Shown here piece by piece: positions 25,790 through 33,531 of a stretch of 33,883 nucleotides of DNA. The DNA is from Candidatus Zixiibacteriota bacterium (GTDB taxonomy: Bacteria; Zixibacteria; MSB-5A5; UBA10806): contig CP070742.1 of the NCBI GenBank assembly GCA_020348065.1, positions 3,181,648-3,215,530 of the forward strand, written 5' to 3'. The notes under the pieces were generated by a model. It was not told the DNA's origin, did not search any database, and saw only the letters and a program-made list of their open reading frames with translations. A program made the translations under genes and the position numbers. Position 1 is the stretch's first letter, and the number at the start of each line of letters is the position of its first letter.

Positions 25790-25860
25790 CTGCGTCTCCC
25801 GTATATTTTTTCCTTTTCTCCTTCAATTCCATCTCCACCATAATTAAATATACTATTAAA

Positions 25861-26622
25861 TCAATTTTTATCCATTTCAGCCAGACTTTTTTTCGCCTCC
25901 CCCTGATATTTTTTATCCAGGGGTCCCAACGCGACCATATCCAGGCACCTGCGGTACTCAGAACGGGCCAGATCGTACATCCTATATCTGCAATAGGTAT
26001 TTCCCATCTCAAGGCGATGATTTATATTTTCAGGGTTAATCTCAAGCGCTTTCTGCATAAACGCTAATGCGTCCTTTTTATTGGCCGCTCCCAATCCCAT
26101 GGGGATTCTAAGGATTTTCGGCTTCTTGCCCACCTCCCGATGCCATCTGCCAAGTATATGCCAGGCGCCGTCATGAAGCGAATCTATCTCTAGCGCCCTC
26201 CGGCATTCATCTCTAACCTGCCTGGCCAGGGACGCTGATTTAAAAACACCCTTAAACAGGGCTATCTTTCCGAGCGCCCGGGCCAGCTGGAAATGAGCAT
26301 CCGCGTGATTTTCGTCCAACGACAAAGCGCGGTTTTCGACATCCCGCGCTTCCTCGAATATCGCCAGCCTCGAATCTCTTTCAACTGTCTCACCCTTGAG
26401 GTTCAAGCTTCTTCCCAATTTCCAGAATGCCTCGAAGCTGTTGCTATCCAACAAACAGGCGGTACGATATTTCTCTATGGATCCCTCATAGTCATAAAGC
26501 TCATATAGACTATCGCCGTTCACAATGAAATCCTCAACCGTCTGAGCCGAAACCGCCACGGCCGCAATCAAAATGATCAGAAAGAATATCCCCGAAATCT
26601 TAACTGCACTTTCAATTATCAT
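25861..26622 (-). CDS. Exported TPR-repeat protein
   Basis: A 253-residue periplasmic protein from ATG 26622; a TTG at 26691 would bury the signal peptide behind 23 polar residues. Signal: AVKISGIFFLIILIAAVAVSAQ with cleavage at VSA-Q. Tetratricopeptide units follow: SLYELYDYEGSIEKYRTACLLDS, FEAFWKLGRSLNLKG, ADAHFQLARALGKIALFKG, HDGAWHILGRWHREVG and KDALAFMQKALEINPENINHRLEMGNTYCRYRMYDLARSEYRRCL (in parts). TPRs bind other proteins. It is the first gene of the TPR-OMPP1-esterase unit; 71 nt separates it from OMPP1. The promoter lies in the divergent gap with dnaA. Confidence 0.85.
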   Translation of the reverse strand: MIIESAVKISGIFFLIILIAAVAVSAQTVEDFIVNGDSLYELYDYEGSIEKYRTACLLDSNSFEAFWKLGRSLNLKGETVERDSRLAIFEEARDVENRALSLDENHADAHFQLARALGKIALFKGVFKSASLARQVRDECRRALEIDSLHDGAWHILGRWHREVGKKPKILRIPMGLGAANKKDALAFMQKALEINPENINHRLEMGNTYCRYRMYDLARSEYRRCLDMVALGPLDKKYQGEAKKSLAEMDKN

Positions 26623-27065
26623 CCCGATACTGTCCCATCCTCTTCTTCGGAAAGCGGCCGAACCCAATAAATCGGAACAAACCGAGCTCAAAATTACAAA
26701 ATTCGTATGCGCATGTCAATAGAGACCAAGATTAAATTATTCCAATAATCACATATCCATGTCAAATACTCTGCTAAAACCGAAACGGTTCTCATAACTT
26801 AAATTGTTTGGAAACCGGATTAAAAATATCATTGCCGTAAGATACCTCAATATTGAAGAGTTACGATTTTTAAAAATTACCGCGAGTTTTGTTCTTGCTT
26901 TTTCAGATCAAAACAAATTTAATTACCTCACATTTTAGCCGGCTGTTTTGGAAAAGATCAACAACTGATCTTACAGCATTTTTTGTCAATTGACCCTTAA
27001 TTATTAGAAAACTGCGTTGTAAAATTGAAAGGCTCAGCGAACTGCAATCCGGTTCTCTTAACGAT
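26623..27065. other. Divergent intergenic region between the TPR gene and dnaA
   Basis: 443 bp, AT-rich, no coding frame supported. On the dnaA side there is a 7-bp hairpin AAGATCA ACAAC TGATCTT (26954-26972) followed by ACAGCATTTTTTG, and a perfect palindrome GTCAATTGAC (26985-26994) within TTGTCAATTGACCC. The ATCAACA core of the hairpin resembles a relaxed DnaA box. I see no perfect TTATCCACA. These may autoregulate dnaA; not proven. Confidence 0.4.
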
Positions 27066-28448
27066 ATGCCAATAGAATCTTCTCCCCCGCCCGATCAGCT
27101 GTGGTCGGATGCGAAAGATATAATTAAATCCGAGATCTCACTTCAAAATTTCAACACCTGGTTTAATTCCTCTTCCGGAGTGTCTCTCGACAATGAAACG
27201 TTCAAAGTATCCGTTCCCAATAAATTTACGGCGGAATGGTTAAAAAACAGGTTTAATCATACCATTATAAAAGCCGTAGCATGTCGCCTTGGAGCATCCA
27301 GAAAAATCGAATATGTAATAGAAAATTCAAACGAAAGCATTGCGCCCGTCGATAATTACCCTGCTAAAGATGAAACCGATTTAGATTCTGGACGCTCCGA
27401 AACCGCAAAAACCGGCATGCCCGGATTGGTATCCAACCTTAACATCCGATACCTCTTCGATAACTTCGTTGTGGGCGATTCCAACCAGTTCCCCCATGCC
27501 GCCGCCAAAGCGGTCGCCGAGGCCCCCATGCAGACCAAATATAATCCTCTGTATATTTACGGCGGAAGCGGCCTCGGGAAAACTCACCTGGTCCAGGCCA
27601 TCGGAAACGAGGTGATGACAGGCTTCTCCAATCTCAAAGTACTTTACGTAACATCGGAAAAATTCACCAACGATTTTATCGACGCTATTGCCCAGAAGAA
27701 AACCCTCGAGTTCGCCAGGTTCTATAGAAGCGTGGACCTGCTCCTTCTCGATGATATCCAGTTTTTTACCGGCAAGGAAGCGACGCAGGAACAGTTCTTT
27801 CACACTTTCAACGCATTATACCAGGCCGGGAAACAGATAGTCCTCACCTCCGACAGGCCTCCCCGTGAAATAAAAGGGTTGGAGGAACGTCTGTTATCTC
27901 GATTCCAGTGCGGCTTGGTTACCGATATCCAACCGCCTGATCTGGAGACGAGGACCGCCATTCTGAACATGATTATTAAACTGCAGGGACTTTCAATTCC
28001 ACCGGAGGTCGTCGCCTACATCGCCAACAATGTAACCAGGAATATACGCGAGCTCGAAGGCTCGATTATTCGCCTCAATGCTTTCGGATCCCTCAACGGC
28101 AAAAAAATCGATATTCACTTCGTACAGGAAGCCTTAAAGGGTACTTTTACTTCCGGCAAAGAAATATCCATAAAATCCATTACCGAAAATGTGTCCGATT
28201 ATTATAAAATCAATCCGGACCTTTTGAAATCGAAAAGAAAGACCGCTGAACTCGTAAGAGCCCGCCAGGTGGCAATGTTTCTGTGCCGAAAGTATACCTC
28301 GAACTCTCTAAAAAAAATAGGGGAGAATTTCGGGGGCCGGGATCATTCGACCGTTATTCATGCCATCTCGACAGTTGAAGATAATCTCGATACAGATTTT
28401 AACCTGAAATCGGCAATAGAAAATATAAAAGCGGCCATAACAGGCTGA
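27066..28448 (+). CDS. dnaA: Chromosomal replication initiator DnaA
   Basis: A 460-residue AAA+ initiator that binds DnaA boxes and melts oriC. Domain I, residues 1-90, has the LWSDAKDIIKSEISLQNFNTWF helix set (quoted in part). A short linker is domain II (90-120). Domain III holds Walker A GGSGLGKT (166-173), Walker B LLLLDD (to 230) and sensor VLTSDRPP. Domain IV carries the box-binding signature GGRDHSTVIHA near the C-terminus. The length is normal. The start ATG 27066 has no clear Shine-Dalgarno; the next Met is far inside. Its neighbours dnaN and recF are in the classical order. Confidence 0.97.
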   Translation: MPIESSPPPDQLWSDAKDIIKSEISLQNFNTWFNSSSGVSLDNETFKVSVPNKFTAEWLKNRFNHTIIKAVACRLGASRKIEYVIENSNESIAPVDNYPAKDETDLDSGRSETAKTGMPGLVSNLNIRYLFDNFVVGDSNQFPHAAAKAVAEAPMQTKYNPLYIYGGSGLGKTHLVQAIGNEVMTGFSNLKVLYVTSEKFTNDFIDAIAQKKTLEFARFYRSVDLLLLDDIQFFTGKEATQEQFFHTFNALYQAGKQIVLTSDRPPREIKGLEERLLSRFQCGLVTDIQPPDLETRTAILNMIIKLQGLSIPPEVVAYIANNVTRNIRELEGSIIRLNAFGSLNGKKIDIHFVQEALKGTFTSGKEISIKSITENVSDYYKINPDLLKSKRKTAELVRARQVAMFLCRKYTSNSLKKIGENFGGRDHSTVIHAISTVEDNLDTDFNLKSAIENIKAAITG

Positions 28449-28640
28449 CCCTCACATCGACAGTATGCTTATAAAAATTGTATTTCCGCAACTGCCGGTA
28501 GTTTTTGGTATCCCCTCAGCCGCCTTACGCCGCCACTTACCGCCATGTAGAAATCGCGGTCATGGACAGTTGAAAACCATCCCATTTCCGGACAGCTTTC
28601 AACAAAAGATGTCCCCTGAAAACCGGCAACTCAATTTTTG

Positions 28641-28669
28641 TTGACACAAAAGACCCCTACTCATATCCT
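28641..28669 (+). promoter_or_regulatory. dnaN: Sigma-70-type promoter for dnaN
   Basis: TTGACA (28641-28646) is followed after exactly 17 nt by TATCCT (28664-28669). It is the best promoter-like pair in the gap and points at dnaN, about 200 nt downstream. Confidence 0.5.
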
Positions 28670-28708
28670 TCCACATGCCGATTCAGTGAAAACTCGGCTT
28701 TGGATATG
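28662..28708 (+). promoter_or_regulatory. Nested inverted repeat in the dnaN leader
   Basis: CATATCC (28662-28668) pairs with GGATATG (28702-28708), and inside it GCCGA (28677-28681) pairs with TCGGC (28694-28698). The outer arm overlaps the -10 hexamer, so as DNA it may be an operator or cruciform; as RNA only the inner part and 3' arm would be transcribed. A second imperfect inverted repeat (TTAGAG...CTCTAA) follows to 28755. Confidence 0.35.
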
Positions 28709-28871
28709 GTGTTAGAGGAGGGAAACGGCGACTGTCAACATTTCCTCACCCTCTAATACTAATAATATTTTAAATATGGTTTAACTAATAATGGCTCCGG
28801 TTCTCAAGCCAGGACGCCTTTTGGAAACTGCCTTTTTTGCGGACCGCGAGTAATTTACCGGGAGGAAATAA

Positions 28872-29987
28872 ATGAAATTTAAAACCGATAGAGCAACCCT
28901 TCATAACGCCTCATCGAAGATTTTAAGCATAGTTCCTCCGAAGACGACTCTGCCTATACTTTCGAACTTGCTGTTTGAACTGGAGGAGGGAAAGCTATCA
29001 CTTAAAGCCACAGATCTCGACGTTTCCATGACCTCGACCGTCGATGTAGATGCTCAGAAATCGGGTTCCATCGCCGTGCCGGCCAAAGTCTTTTTTGAAA
29101 TAGTTAGAGAATTGCCTGATTTCGATCTGGAGATTTCTACTTATGAAAATAGAATGGAAGTAAAATGCGGTTCAGGCATTTATAAGGTGTCGGGATTCCC
29201 GGCCGAAGATTTTCCCAAACTCCCGGATGTACATGTCGCCAGGCAGGTTAAACTTGACGGCAAGGTTCTGGTCGGGATGATAAGAAAGGCTCTGTTTGCG
29301 GTTTCCAGGGATGAAACACGGCCGGCCTTGAACGGCGTTTACTGGCATACGAAAAATGATAATCTGAACATGGTTTCCACCGATGGACATAGACTGGCCA
29401 AAGTGAGCAGGAAGGATCTGAAAATCGGCGGCTACAGCAAGGACATTATCGTACCGCCCAAGGTGCTCGACAATCTGGTACGACTTCTCGGAGACGAGCC
29501 GGGGGAGGTCGGCGTTATTATTAACGAAAGCTCTATTGTGTTCATGCTTGAGAACGTGATTTTGACATCCAGGCTTCTGGAGGGACCATATCCCAATTAC
29601 GATCAGGTTATCCCCAAGGATAATAATAAGATAATGACCGTGGACCGGGAGATTTTAAACGCCGCTGTCAGAAGAGTGGCGATATTGTCAAACACTCTTA
29701 CTCACCAGGTGAAATTCTCGCTGAAAATGGACGAGCTCGAGCTGTCGGCCACGAATTTCGATCTCGGAGGAGAGGCCAGAGAGAATCTGAAAGTGGAGTA
29801 TAAAAACGAGGAAATGGAGATCGGATACAACTCCAATTATATCATCGATATACTAAAGCATGTCGAGGGTGATGAGGTCAGTTTTGAGCTGAATACCCCT
29901 ACCACGGCCGCTATTATCAAATCCTTCACCTCAACTAAAGACGAGGAATACTTTTTTCTTGTAATGCCCTTACGTCTTCTGGATTAG
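28872..29987 (+). CDS. dnaN: DNA polymerase III beta clamp
   Basis: A 371-residue sliding clamp, forming a dimeric ring that tethers Pol III and repair polymerases to DNA. It has the three-domain clamp pattern: KTTLPILSNLLFELEEGKLSLKATDLDV (in part) in domain 1, SRDETRPALNGVYWH and STDGHRLAKV in domain 2, and the C-terminal hydrophobic-cleft end VMPLRLLD (family VMPMRL). GGGAGGAAATAA precedes ATG 28872. It ends 20 nt before recF. Normal length and no disrupted region. Confidence 0.97.
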   Translation: MKFKTDRATLHNASSKILSIVPPKTTLPILSNLLFELEEGKLSLKATDLDVSMTSTVDVDAQKSGSIAVPAKVFFEIVRELPDFDLEISTYENRMEVKCGSGIYKVSGFPAEDFPKLPDVHVARQVKLDGKVLVGMIRKALFAVSRDETRPALNGVYWHTKNDNLNMVSTDGHRLAKVSRKDLKIGGYSKDIIVPPKVLDNLVRLLGDEPGEVGVIINESSIVFMLENVILTSRLLEGPYPNYDQVIPKDNNKIMTVDREILNAAVRRVAILSNTLTHQVKFSLKMDELELSATNFDLGGEARENLKVEYKNEEMEIGYNSNYIIDILKHVEGDEVSFELNTPTTAAIIKSFTSTKDEEYFFLVMPLRLLD

Positions 29988-30007
29988 TAGACTTCGCGGA
30001 TGCCACT

Positions 30008-31116
30008 ATGTATATCGAGAAAATTATATTAAAAAACTTCAGAAATTTGAAAAACCAGAGCATCGGGCCTTTCACGGAAAATATTAATCTCGTAGTGGGC
30101 CCGAACGGGAGCGGCAAAACCAATGTTCTCGAGGCCCTGGGGCTTTCGGCTATCGCCAGGTCCTGTCGGGGAGCTCAGAGCCGGGAGATGGTCGGATTCG
30201 GTTCCGAGTCTGCTATTGTCGAGGTTGAAGGAATTTCCGAAAAAAAAAAGCCGTTATAAAATTTTCCATATCCAGGTCGGGCAGAAAAGATATTATAGGG
30301 AATTTCGGGAGAGCCATGAGAGTTTTGGATGCCGTCGGCACTTTCGCCATGGTATTTATCCTTCCGGAGGACCTAAACCTGACATCGGGCTCGCCCCGGT
30401 TTCACAGGAGCTTCATGGATATCTACCTGAGCCAGTTCTCCAGGGCCTATTTGCTGAATTTAATGGAGTACCAGAGAATATTAAAGCAGAGAAATTCGCT
30501 CTTGAAGGCCATGAAGGACGGCGAGAAGAAAAGCGGCGCCGCGGAACTCGATGCCTGGGATAAAAGCCTTATCGCGGCCGCTATAAAAATAATGGCGGCC
30601 AGGCAGAACTTCTTGCGGGAGATAGAGTCAAACGTTGAGAAAATTGTCCTGGGACTTTCCGGCTCCAAGGAAAAAGTCAAAATTGCATACAGGCCGAGAA
30701 TAGAGAAAGGGGATCTTGACGATCTGTCTACAGCACTGGATTTTTTTCAAAAGTTCCGCGCCAGCGATAAAAAATACGGCACCACGCTGGTGGGTCCGCA
30801 CCGCGATACCATAGAGATTATGATGAACCATAAACCTTTAAGAGAATTCGGTTCTCTGGGTCAGAGAAAGACGGTGATGATAGCTATGAAACTGGCGGCC
30901 CTGGAAGTTATGTCGAATCATTTAAAAGATAACGCTATCCTGGTGCTGGATGAGGCCTTTGCGGAGTTCGATAGAATTCGAACAAAATCGCTTTTGGACT
31001 TGCTTTCGGGAAGGGGTCAGGTATTTTTAGCCAGCGCTGATGAGAGGGGACTGAGCGGCGTTTATGACGATATCCGAGTCTTCAAAGTAGACGGCGGGAT
31101 GGTAACGGAGAATTGA
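30008..31116 (+). CDS. recF: RecF, reading frame broken by -1 shift at an A10 run
   Basis: RecF loads RecA at gaps and belongs to the SMC-like ABC ATPases. The first frame, from ATG 30008, has MYIEKIILKNFRNLKNQSI (19 residues) and Walker A GPNGSGKTNVLEAL, but stops at TAA 30257-30259, after GISEKKKPL. The homology continues in the -1 frame: AVIKFSISRSGRKDIIG, then VILPEDLNL-like VFILPEDLNLTSGSPRFHRS, LKQRNSLLK, the ABC signature FGSLGQRKTVMIAMKLA and Walker B ILVLDEAFAEFD, ending at 31116. Joined by a -1 shift at 30244-30250, the protein would be 369 residues, the normal RecF length. The alternatives are a real frameshift mutation, an assembly error in the homopolymer, or programmed slippage. 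The stop overlaps the start of coaX. Confidence 0.85.
30228..30250 (+). promoter_or_regulatory. Candidate programmed -1 frameshift signal in recF
   Basis: In the first frame the codons read A AAA AAG at 30244-30250, the canonical bacterial slippery heptamer, within a run of ten A (30240-30249). A Shine-Dalgarno-like AAGGA (30228-30232) ends 11 nt before it, the stimulatory spacing known from E. coli dnaX. The zero-frame stop follows at 30257. No convincing downstream stem is visible. Confidence 0.5.
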
Positions 31117-31118
31117 GC

Positions 31119-31895
31119 GTGTTTCTGGCGATAGATATCGGTAATACGACCACCATGATAGGATTTTTCGAGGGGAGCAGGATCCTGGGAAGTTTTCGCA
31201 TCGAGTCGTCCCGGGCCGGCACTCCCGACGAATGCGGCATATTGGCTCATCAATTGTTGGGATATCACGTCGGAGATGATAAAGCCGTCGGGAAAATAGG
31301 GATATGTTCCGTTGTGCCTCCATTGACGCAGATTTACGTTTCCATGGCGAAAAAATATTTCAATACTGTCCCCTTGTTGCTCGATCATAATTCGAGGCTC
31401 GACTTTAAGATTCTTTACGATGTTCCCGAACAGGTGGGAGGGGATCGACTGGCCAACGCCGCGGCGGCAAGGGTTCTTTACGGATACCCGTGCATAATCG
31501 TGGATCTGGGCACCGCCACCACCTATGACGTGATAAACTCCGACGGCGATTATGCCGGAGGTTTAATCAGCCCGGGCCTGTGGACGTCCGCCTCCAATCT
31601 GTTCAAAAAAGCGTCAAAACTGTTTCCGGTGAAAATAGAGAAGCCTGATAAAGCGATAGCTACGGACACCGCCAATTCAATCAAGTCGGGATTATATTAC
31701 GGTTTCATCGGCCAGATGGAGTATCTGGTGAACCTGATAAAAAGAAATATGAAAGCTGAAAATATAAAAGTTATTGCCACGGGCGGATTTTCCGATATAT
31801 TTACAGAAAGCGATACAGGCGTGGTCGACCACCTGGAACCGTCGCTTACATTGAAAGGTCTTCAGATCGTTTTTGACGGCGGCCAAAATGTTTAA
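31119..31895 (+). CDS. coaX: Type III pantothenate kinase CoaX
   Basis: A 258-residue cytoplasmic ASKHA kinase that phosphorylates pantothenate in the first step of CoA synthesis. GTG 31119 is chosen because GGAG sits 8 nt upstream and the protein then begins MFLAIDIGNT as in the family; a TTG at 31113 is too close to the ribosome site. Motifs: DIGNTTTMIGFF (phosphate loop), EQVGGDRLANAAAA, IIVDLGTATTYDVI and YAGGLISPGL. The final ATGGFS matches the adenosine-site strand. The recF stop lies at 31114-31116, so recF and coaX are coupled. Placement after dnaA-dnaN-recF is unusual but not unique. Confidence 0.94.
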   Translation: MFLAIDIGNTTTMIGFFEGSRILGSFRIESSRAGTPDECGILAHQLLGYHVGDDKAVGKIGICSVVPPLTQIYVSMAKKYFNTVPLLLDHNSRLDFKILYDVPEQVGGDRLANAAAARVLYGYPCIIVDLGTATTYDVINSDGDYAGGLISPGLWTSASNLFKKASKLFPVKIEKPDKAIATDTANSIKSGLYYGFIGQMEYLVNLIKRNMKAENIKVIATGGFSDIFTESDTGVVDHLEPSLTLKGLQIVFDGGQNV

Positions 31896-31907
31896 AAAAA
31901 AACTTGC

Positions 31908-31933
31908 TATGGTGTTCTATTGAACATACCATA
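31908..31933 (+). promoter_or_regulatory. Imperfect hairpin ahead of the 31972 gene
   Basis: TATGGT GTTC TATT GAAC (AT) ACCATA folds with a 2-nt bulge in the 76-bp gap after coaX. TTGCTA (31904) and TACCAT (31927) overlap it at 17-nt spacing, so it may be promoter plus operator. No T-run follows, so it is not a normal terminator. Confidence 0.3.
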
Positions 31934-31971
31934 CCCGATATTTTTAATTCGCAACAGGAGGAACTTCCTGA

Positions 31972-32472
31972 ATGAAGCACGATCAGGTTAAAATTGATAA
32001 AAGCTCCTGGGATGAGATCCATGTAGACGGTTGGTTCAAAGGATTGATTCCCCCGGAGTGGGAAATAGAGGATGATGACGAGGTCATAATTTACGATCCG
32101 GCCGGGTTCGGCGAACTCAGGCTAAATATGTTCGTCAAAAACAACAACAGGAGCAGGAAGCAGAGAGCCTTCGATGTAGTCAACGAATGGGCAAAAGAGC
32201 TGGGATCGTCCTACGAAATAGAGGTCTCTTTCTTCAAACGCAGCCGCGGCCTTATAGCGTTATCTGCGGAGTTTGTCGGAAGCGAGCCGGACGGCGAAAT
32301 GATTTTCTGGAGAATATTCCCGGTTGTCGGCGAAAAACTGTCCCTGGATATCAGCTACAGCTGTTCACTCGAGGATCGTAATCGTGAAGAAACGGTAATC
32401 GAAAACATCATCGATTCGATTACTCTATTGGAAACGGCTGAAAATAAAATAAAAGTGCCGCTGACGGATTAA
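31972..32472 (+). CDS. Unrecognised 166-residue cytosolic protein
   Basis: ATG 31972 is preceded by CAGGAGGAACTTCCTG, where the Shine-Dalgarno sits in the loop of a small CAGGA/TCCTG stem. No signal peptide, membrane helix or cofactor motif. The N-terminus is acidic (WDEIHVDGWFKGLIPPEWEI, EDDDEVIIYDPAGFGELRL), followed by a basic stretch (KNNNRSRKQRA), a helix (FDVVNEWAKELGSSYEIEV) and a beta-rich second half (GLIALSAEFVGS, EMIFWRIFPVVG, LSLDISYSCS). The overall strand/helix/strand order is reminiscent of a PsbP/Mog1-type fold, but that is a guess. Possible unit with the next gene, 56 nt downstream. Confidence 0.6.
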   Translation: MKHDQVKIDKSSWDEIHVDGWFKGLIPPEWEIEDDDEVIIYDPAGFGELRLNMFVKNNNRSRKQRAFDVVNEWAKELGSSYEIEVSFFKRSRGLIALSAEFVGSEPDGEMIFWRIFPVVGEKLSLDISYSCSLEDRNREETVIENIIDSITLLETAENKIKVPLTD

Positions 32473-32528
32473 TATTTCCGATCCGTATTTAATTGAAATC
32501 ATCCCGAATATAATCTAAATTGATTTAT

Positions 32529-32876
32529 ATGGATTTCGAAAGATTCTGGGCTGTCGGCATAAAAACATTGAGGGATTGCGTCGATGGTTGCAGCGAGGAA
32601 GAGAAATATTTCGTGAAGCGCTGGTGTGTGCATACGGAAGATACCGGGCAGATGTTCCCCCTCGTGGAGGCCAATCCCCGAGAAATAAAATGTCTGTCCA
32701 TCAACGCCTCCAGGAGCATCTCAATACCCAAATCGGATATGAAAAAACTGTACGAAATCTGGGATGACTATATTGACGGCAAGGTATCCAGGATGCAGAT
32801 TATCGAGAAGGTTCCCCGCCCCACCTACTGCGTATCTTTGATGAAGTATCTCAGGGATAAGGTTTCATTTGAATAG
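32529..32876 (+). CDS. Unrecognised 115-residue cytosolic protein
   Basis: ATG 32529 is used; a TTG at 32520 would add three residues and neither has a clear Shine-Dalgarno. Sequence features: MDFERFWAVGIKTLRDCVDG, a Trp/Cys-bearing WCVHTEDTGQMF, LVEANPREIKCLSINASRSI and a helical C-terminus (KLYEIWDDYIDGKVSRMQII). Three or four cysteines (DCVDGC, RWCVH, IKCLS, TYCVS) are scattered and do not form a recognisable metal site. No function can be assigned. Confidence 0.55.
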   Translation: MDFERFWAVGIKTLRDCVDGCSEEEKYFVKRWCVHTEDTGQMFPLVEANPREIKCLSINASRSISIPKSDMKKLYEIWDDYIDGKVSRMQIIEKVPRPTYCVSLMKYLRDKVSFE

Positions 32877-32904
32877 TTTTAACGTTCGTAAAATACTGTA
32901 GGGG

Positions 32905-33375
32905 TCAGGCACGGGGAGCATCGATAGACATGGCGGCGGCTATCATGGCGTTTTTCAAGAGACGCCGTGAATCGCAGAGAAGCAGGGCCGCCTCCGAGGT
33001 CACCATCTGGGAACCGTTCATGAGCCCCAGGCCCTCTTTATATGATAGTTGGATCGGTTTGATTCCGGCTTTTTTCATGGCCCCGCGCACCACGTCCTGG
33101 GGCTGAGGATCGCCGGTACCGGCAGCGTGGTTGTAGATGATGTTTTTCTGAAGCTGCTCCCCCTGCTCGGGGCTGACCCGGATGCGGGCGAACTCCCCGA
33201 TGCCGGTGGTGACCCCGTAGATCGCCACGTTGGAGTCCACCATCTTCTGCGCCACCTCGCGGCAGCGGCCGATTTTGGCCCTGGCGTCGTCGGAATAGGT
33301 GACCTCGGCGTTCTGGCGCGCGATCTCTTCGGTCTTTTCGATTGTAAGCGTTTTGCCGTCTATTAAAACAGTCAT
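32905..33375 (-). pseudogene. Histidine-ammonia-lyase-family relic lacking the MIO segment
   Basis: 156 residues resembling the start of the HAL/PAL family: VLIDGKTLTIEKTEEIARQN, then VAIYGVTTGIGEFARIRVS and LQKNIIYNHAAGTGDP. At about residue 102 (VVRGAM|KKAGIKPIQL) it jumps directly to the KEGLGLMNGSQ region, which in whole enzymes lies ~75 residues further on. The skipped part includes the ASG motif that forms the MIO cofactor. The frame then ends at SIDAPRA followed by TGA, where family members continue for ~300 more residues. The catalytic centre cannot be formed. Third codon positions are GC-rich relative to neighbours. Confidence 0.82.
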
Positions 33376-33531
33376 AATATCTACTTTTAAAGTCCCTCGA
33401 GCCCCGGCCGGTCAGCCCGCCGGGGGCGCAAGGGCCGGTAATATGCAGAATTTAAGGCAAAAGCGCACGGGGGGAGGGGGGAGAAATAATGGGTATGATC
33501 GTAAAGGACGGACTTTTGCTTGTAATCGAAT
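33376..33531. other. GC-rich intergenic spacer after the lyase relic
   Basis: 156 bp without supported coding. It has GC-rich complementary runs (GCCCCGGCCGG with CCGCCGGGGGC, ~33402-33428) and a G-run (GGGGGGAGGGGGG, ~33470-33482). The lyase start at 33375 lies on one side and the stop of the TPR-like gene at 33532 on the other. It may be what is left of a larger segment. Confidence 0.35.

Larger units (their letters stand above)
28449..28871. other. dnaA-dnaN intergenic region, candidate origin (oriC)
   Basis: 423 bp without a supported coding frame. Three 9-mers resemble relaxed DnaA boxes: TTTTCAACT (minus, ~28569-28577), CTTTCAACA (+, ~28597-28605) and CTGTCAACA (+, 28732-28740). The last is followed by a C-rich stretch and an AT-rich triplet run, TAATACTAATAATATT (~28754-28769), a layout like box/GC/DnaA-trio origins. 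No perfect TTATCCACA box is present. Origins often lie in this gap in other bacteria. The same gap also holds a promoter and folded leader for dnaN. Confidence 0.4.

Noticed and set aside
30123-30563. A 146-codon plus-strand frame in the third phase of recF
   Set aside because: No RecF homology is in this frame; the true continuation is the -1 frame from 30250.
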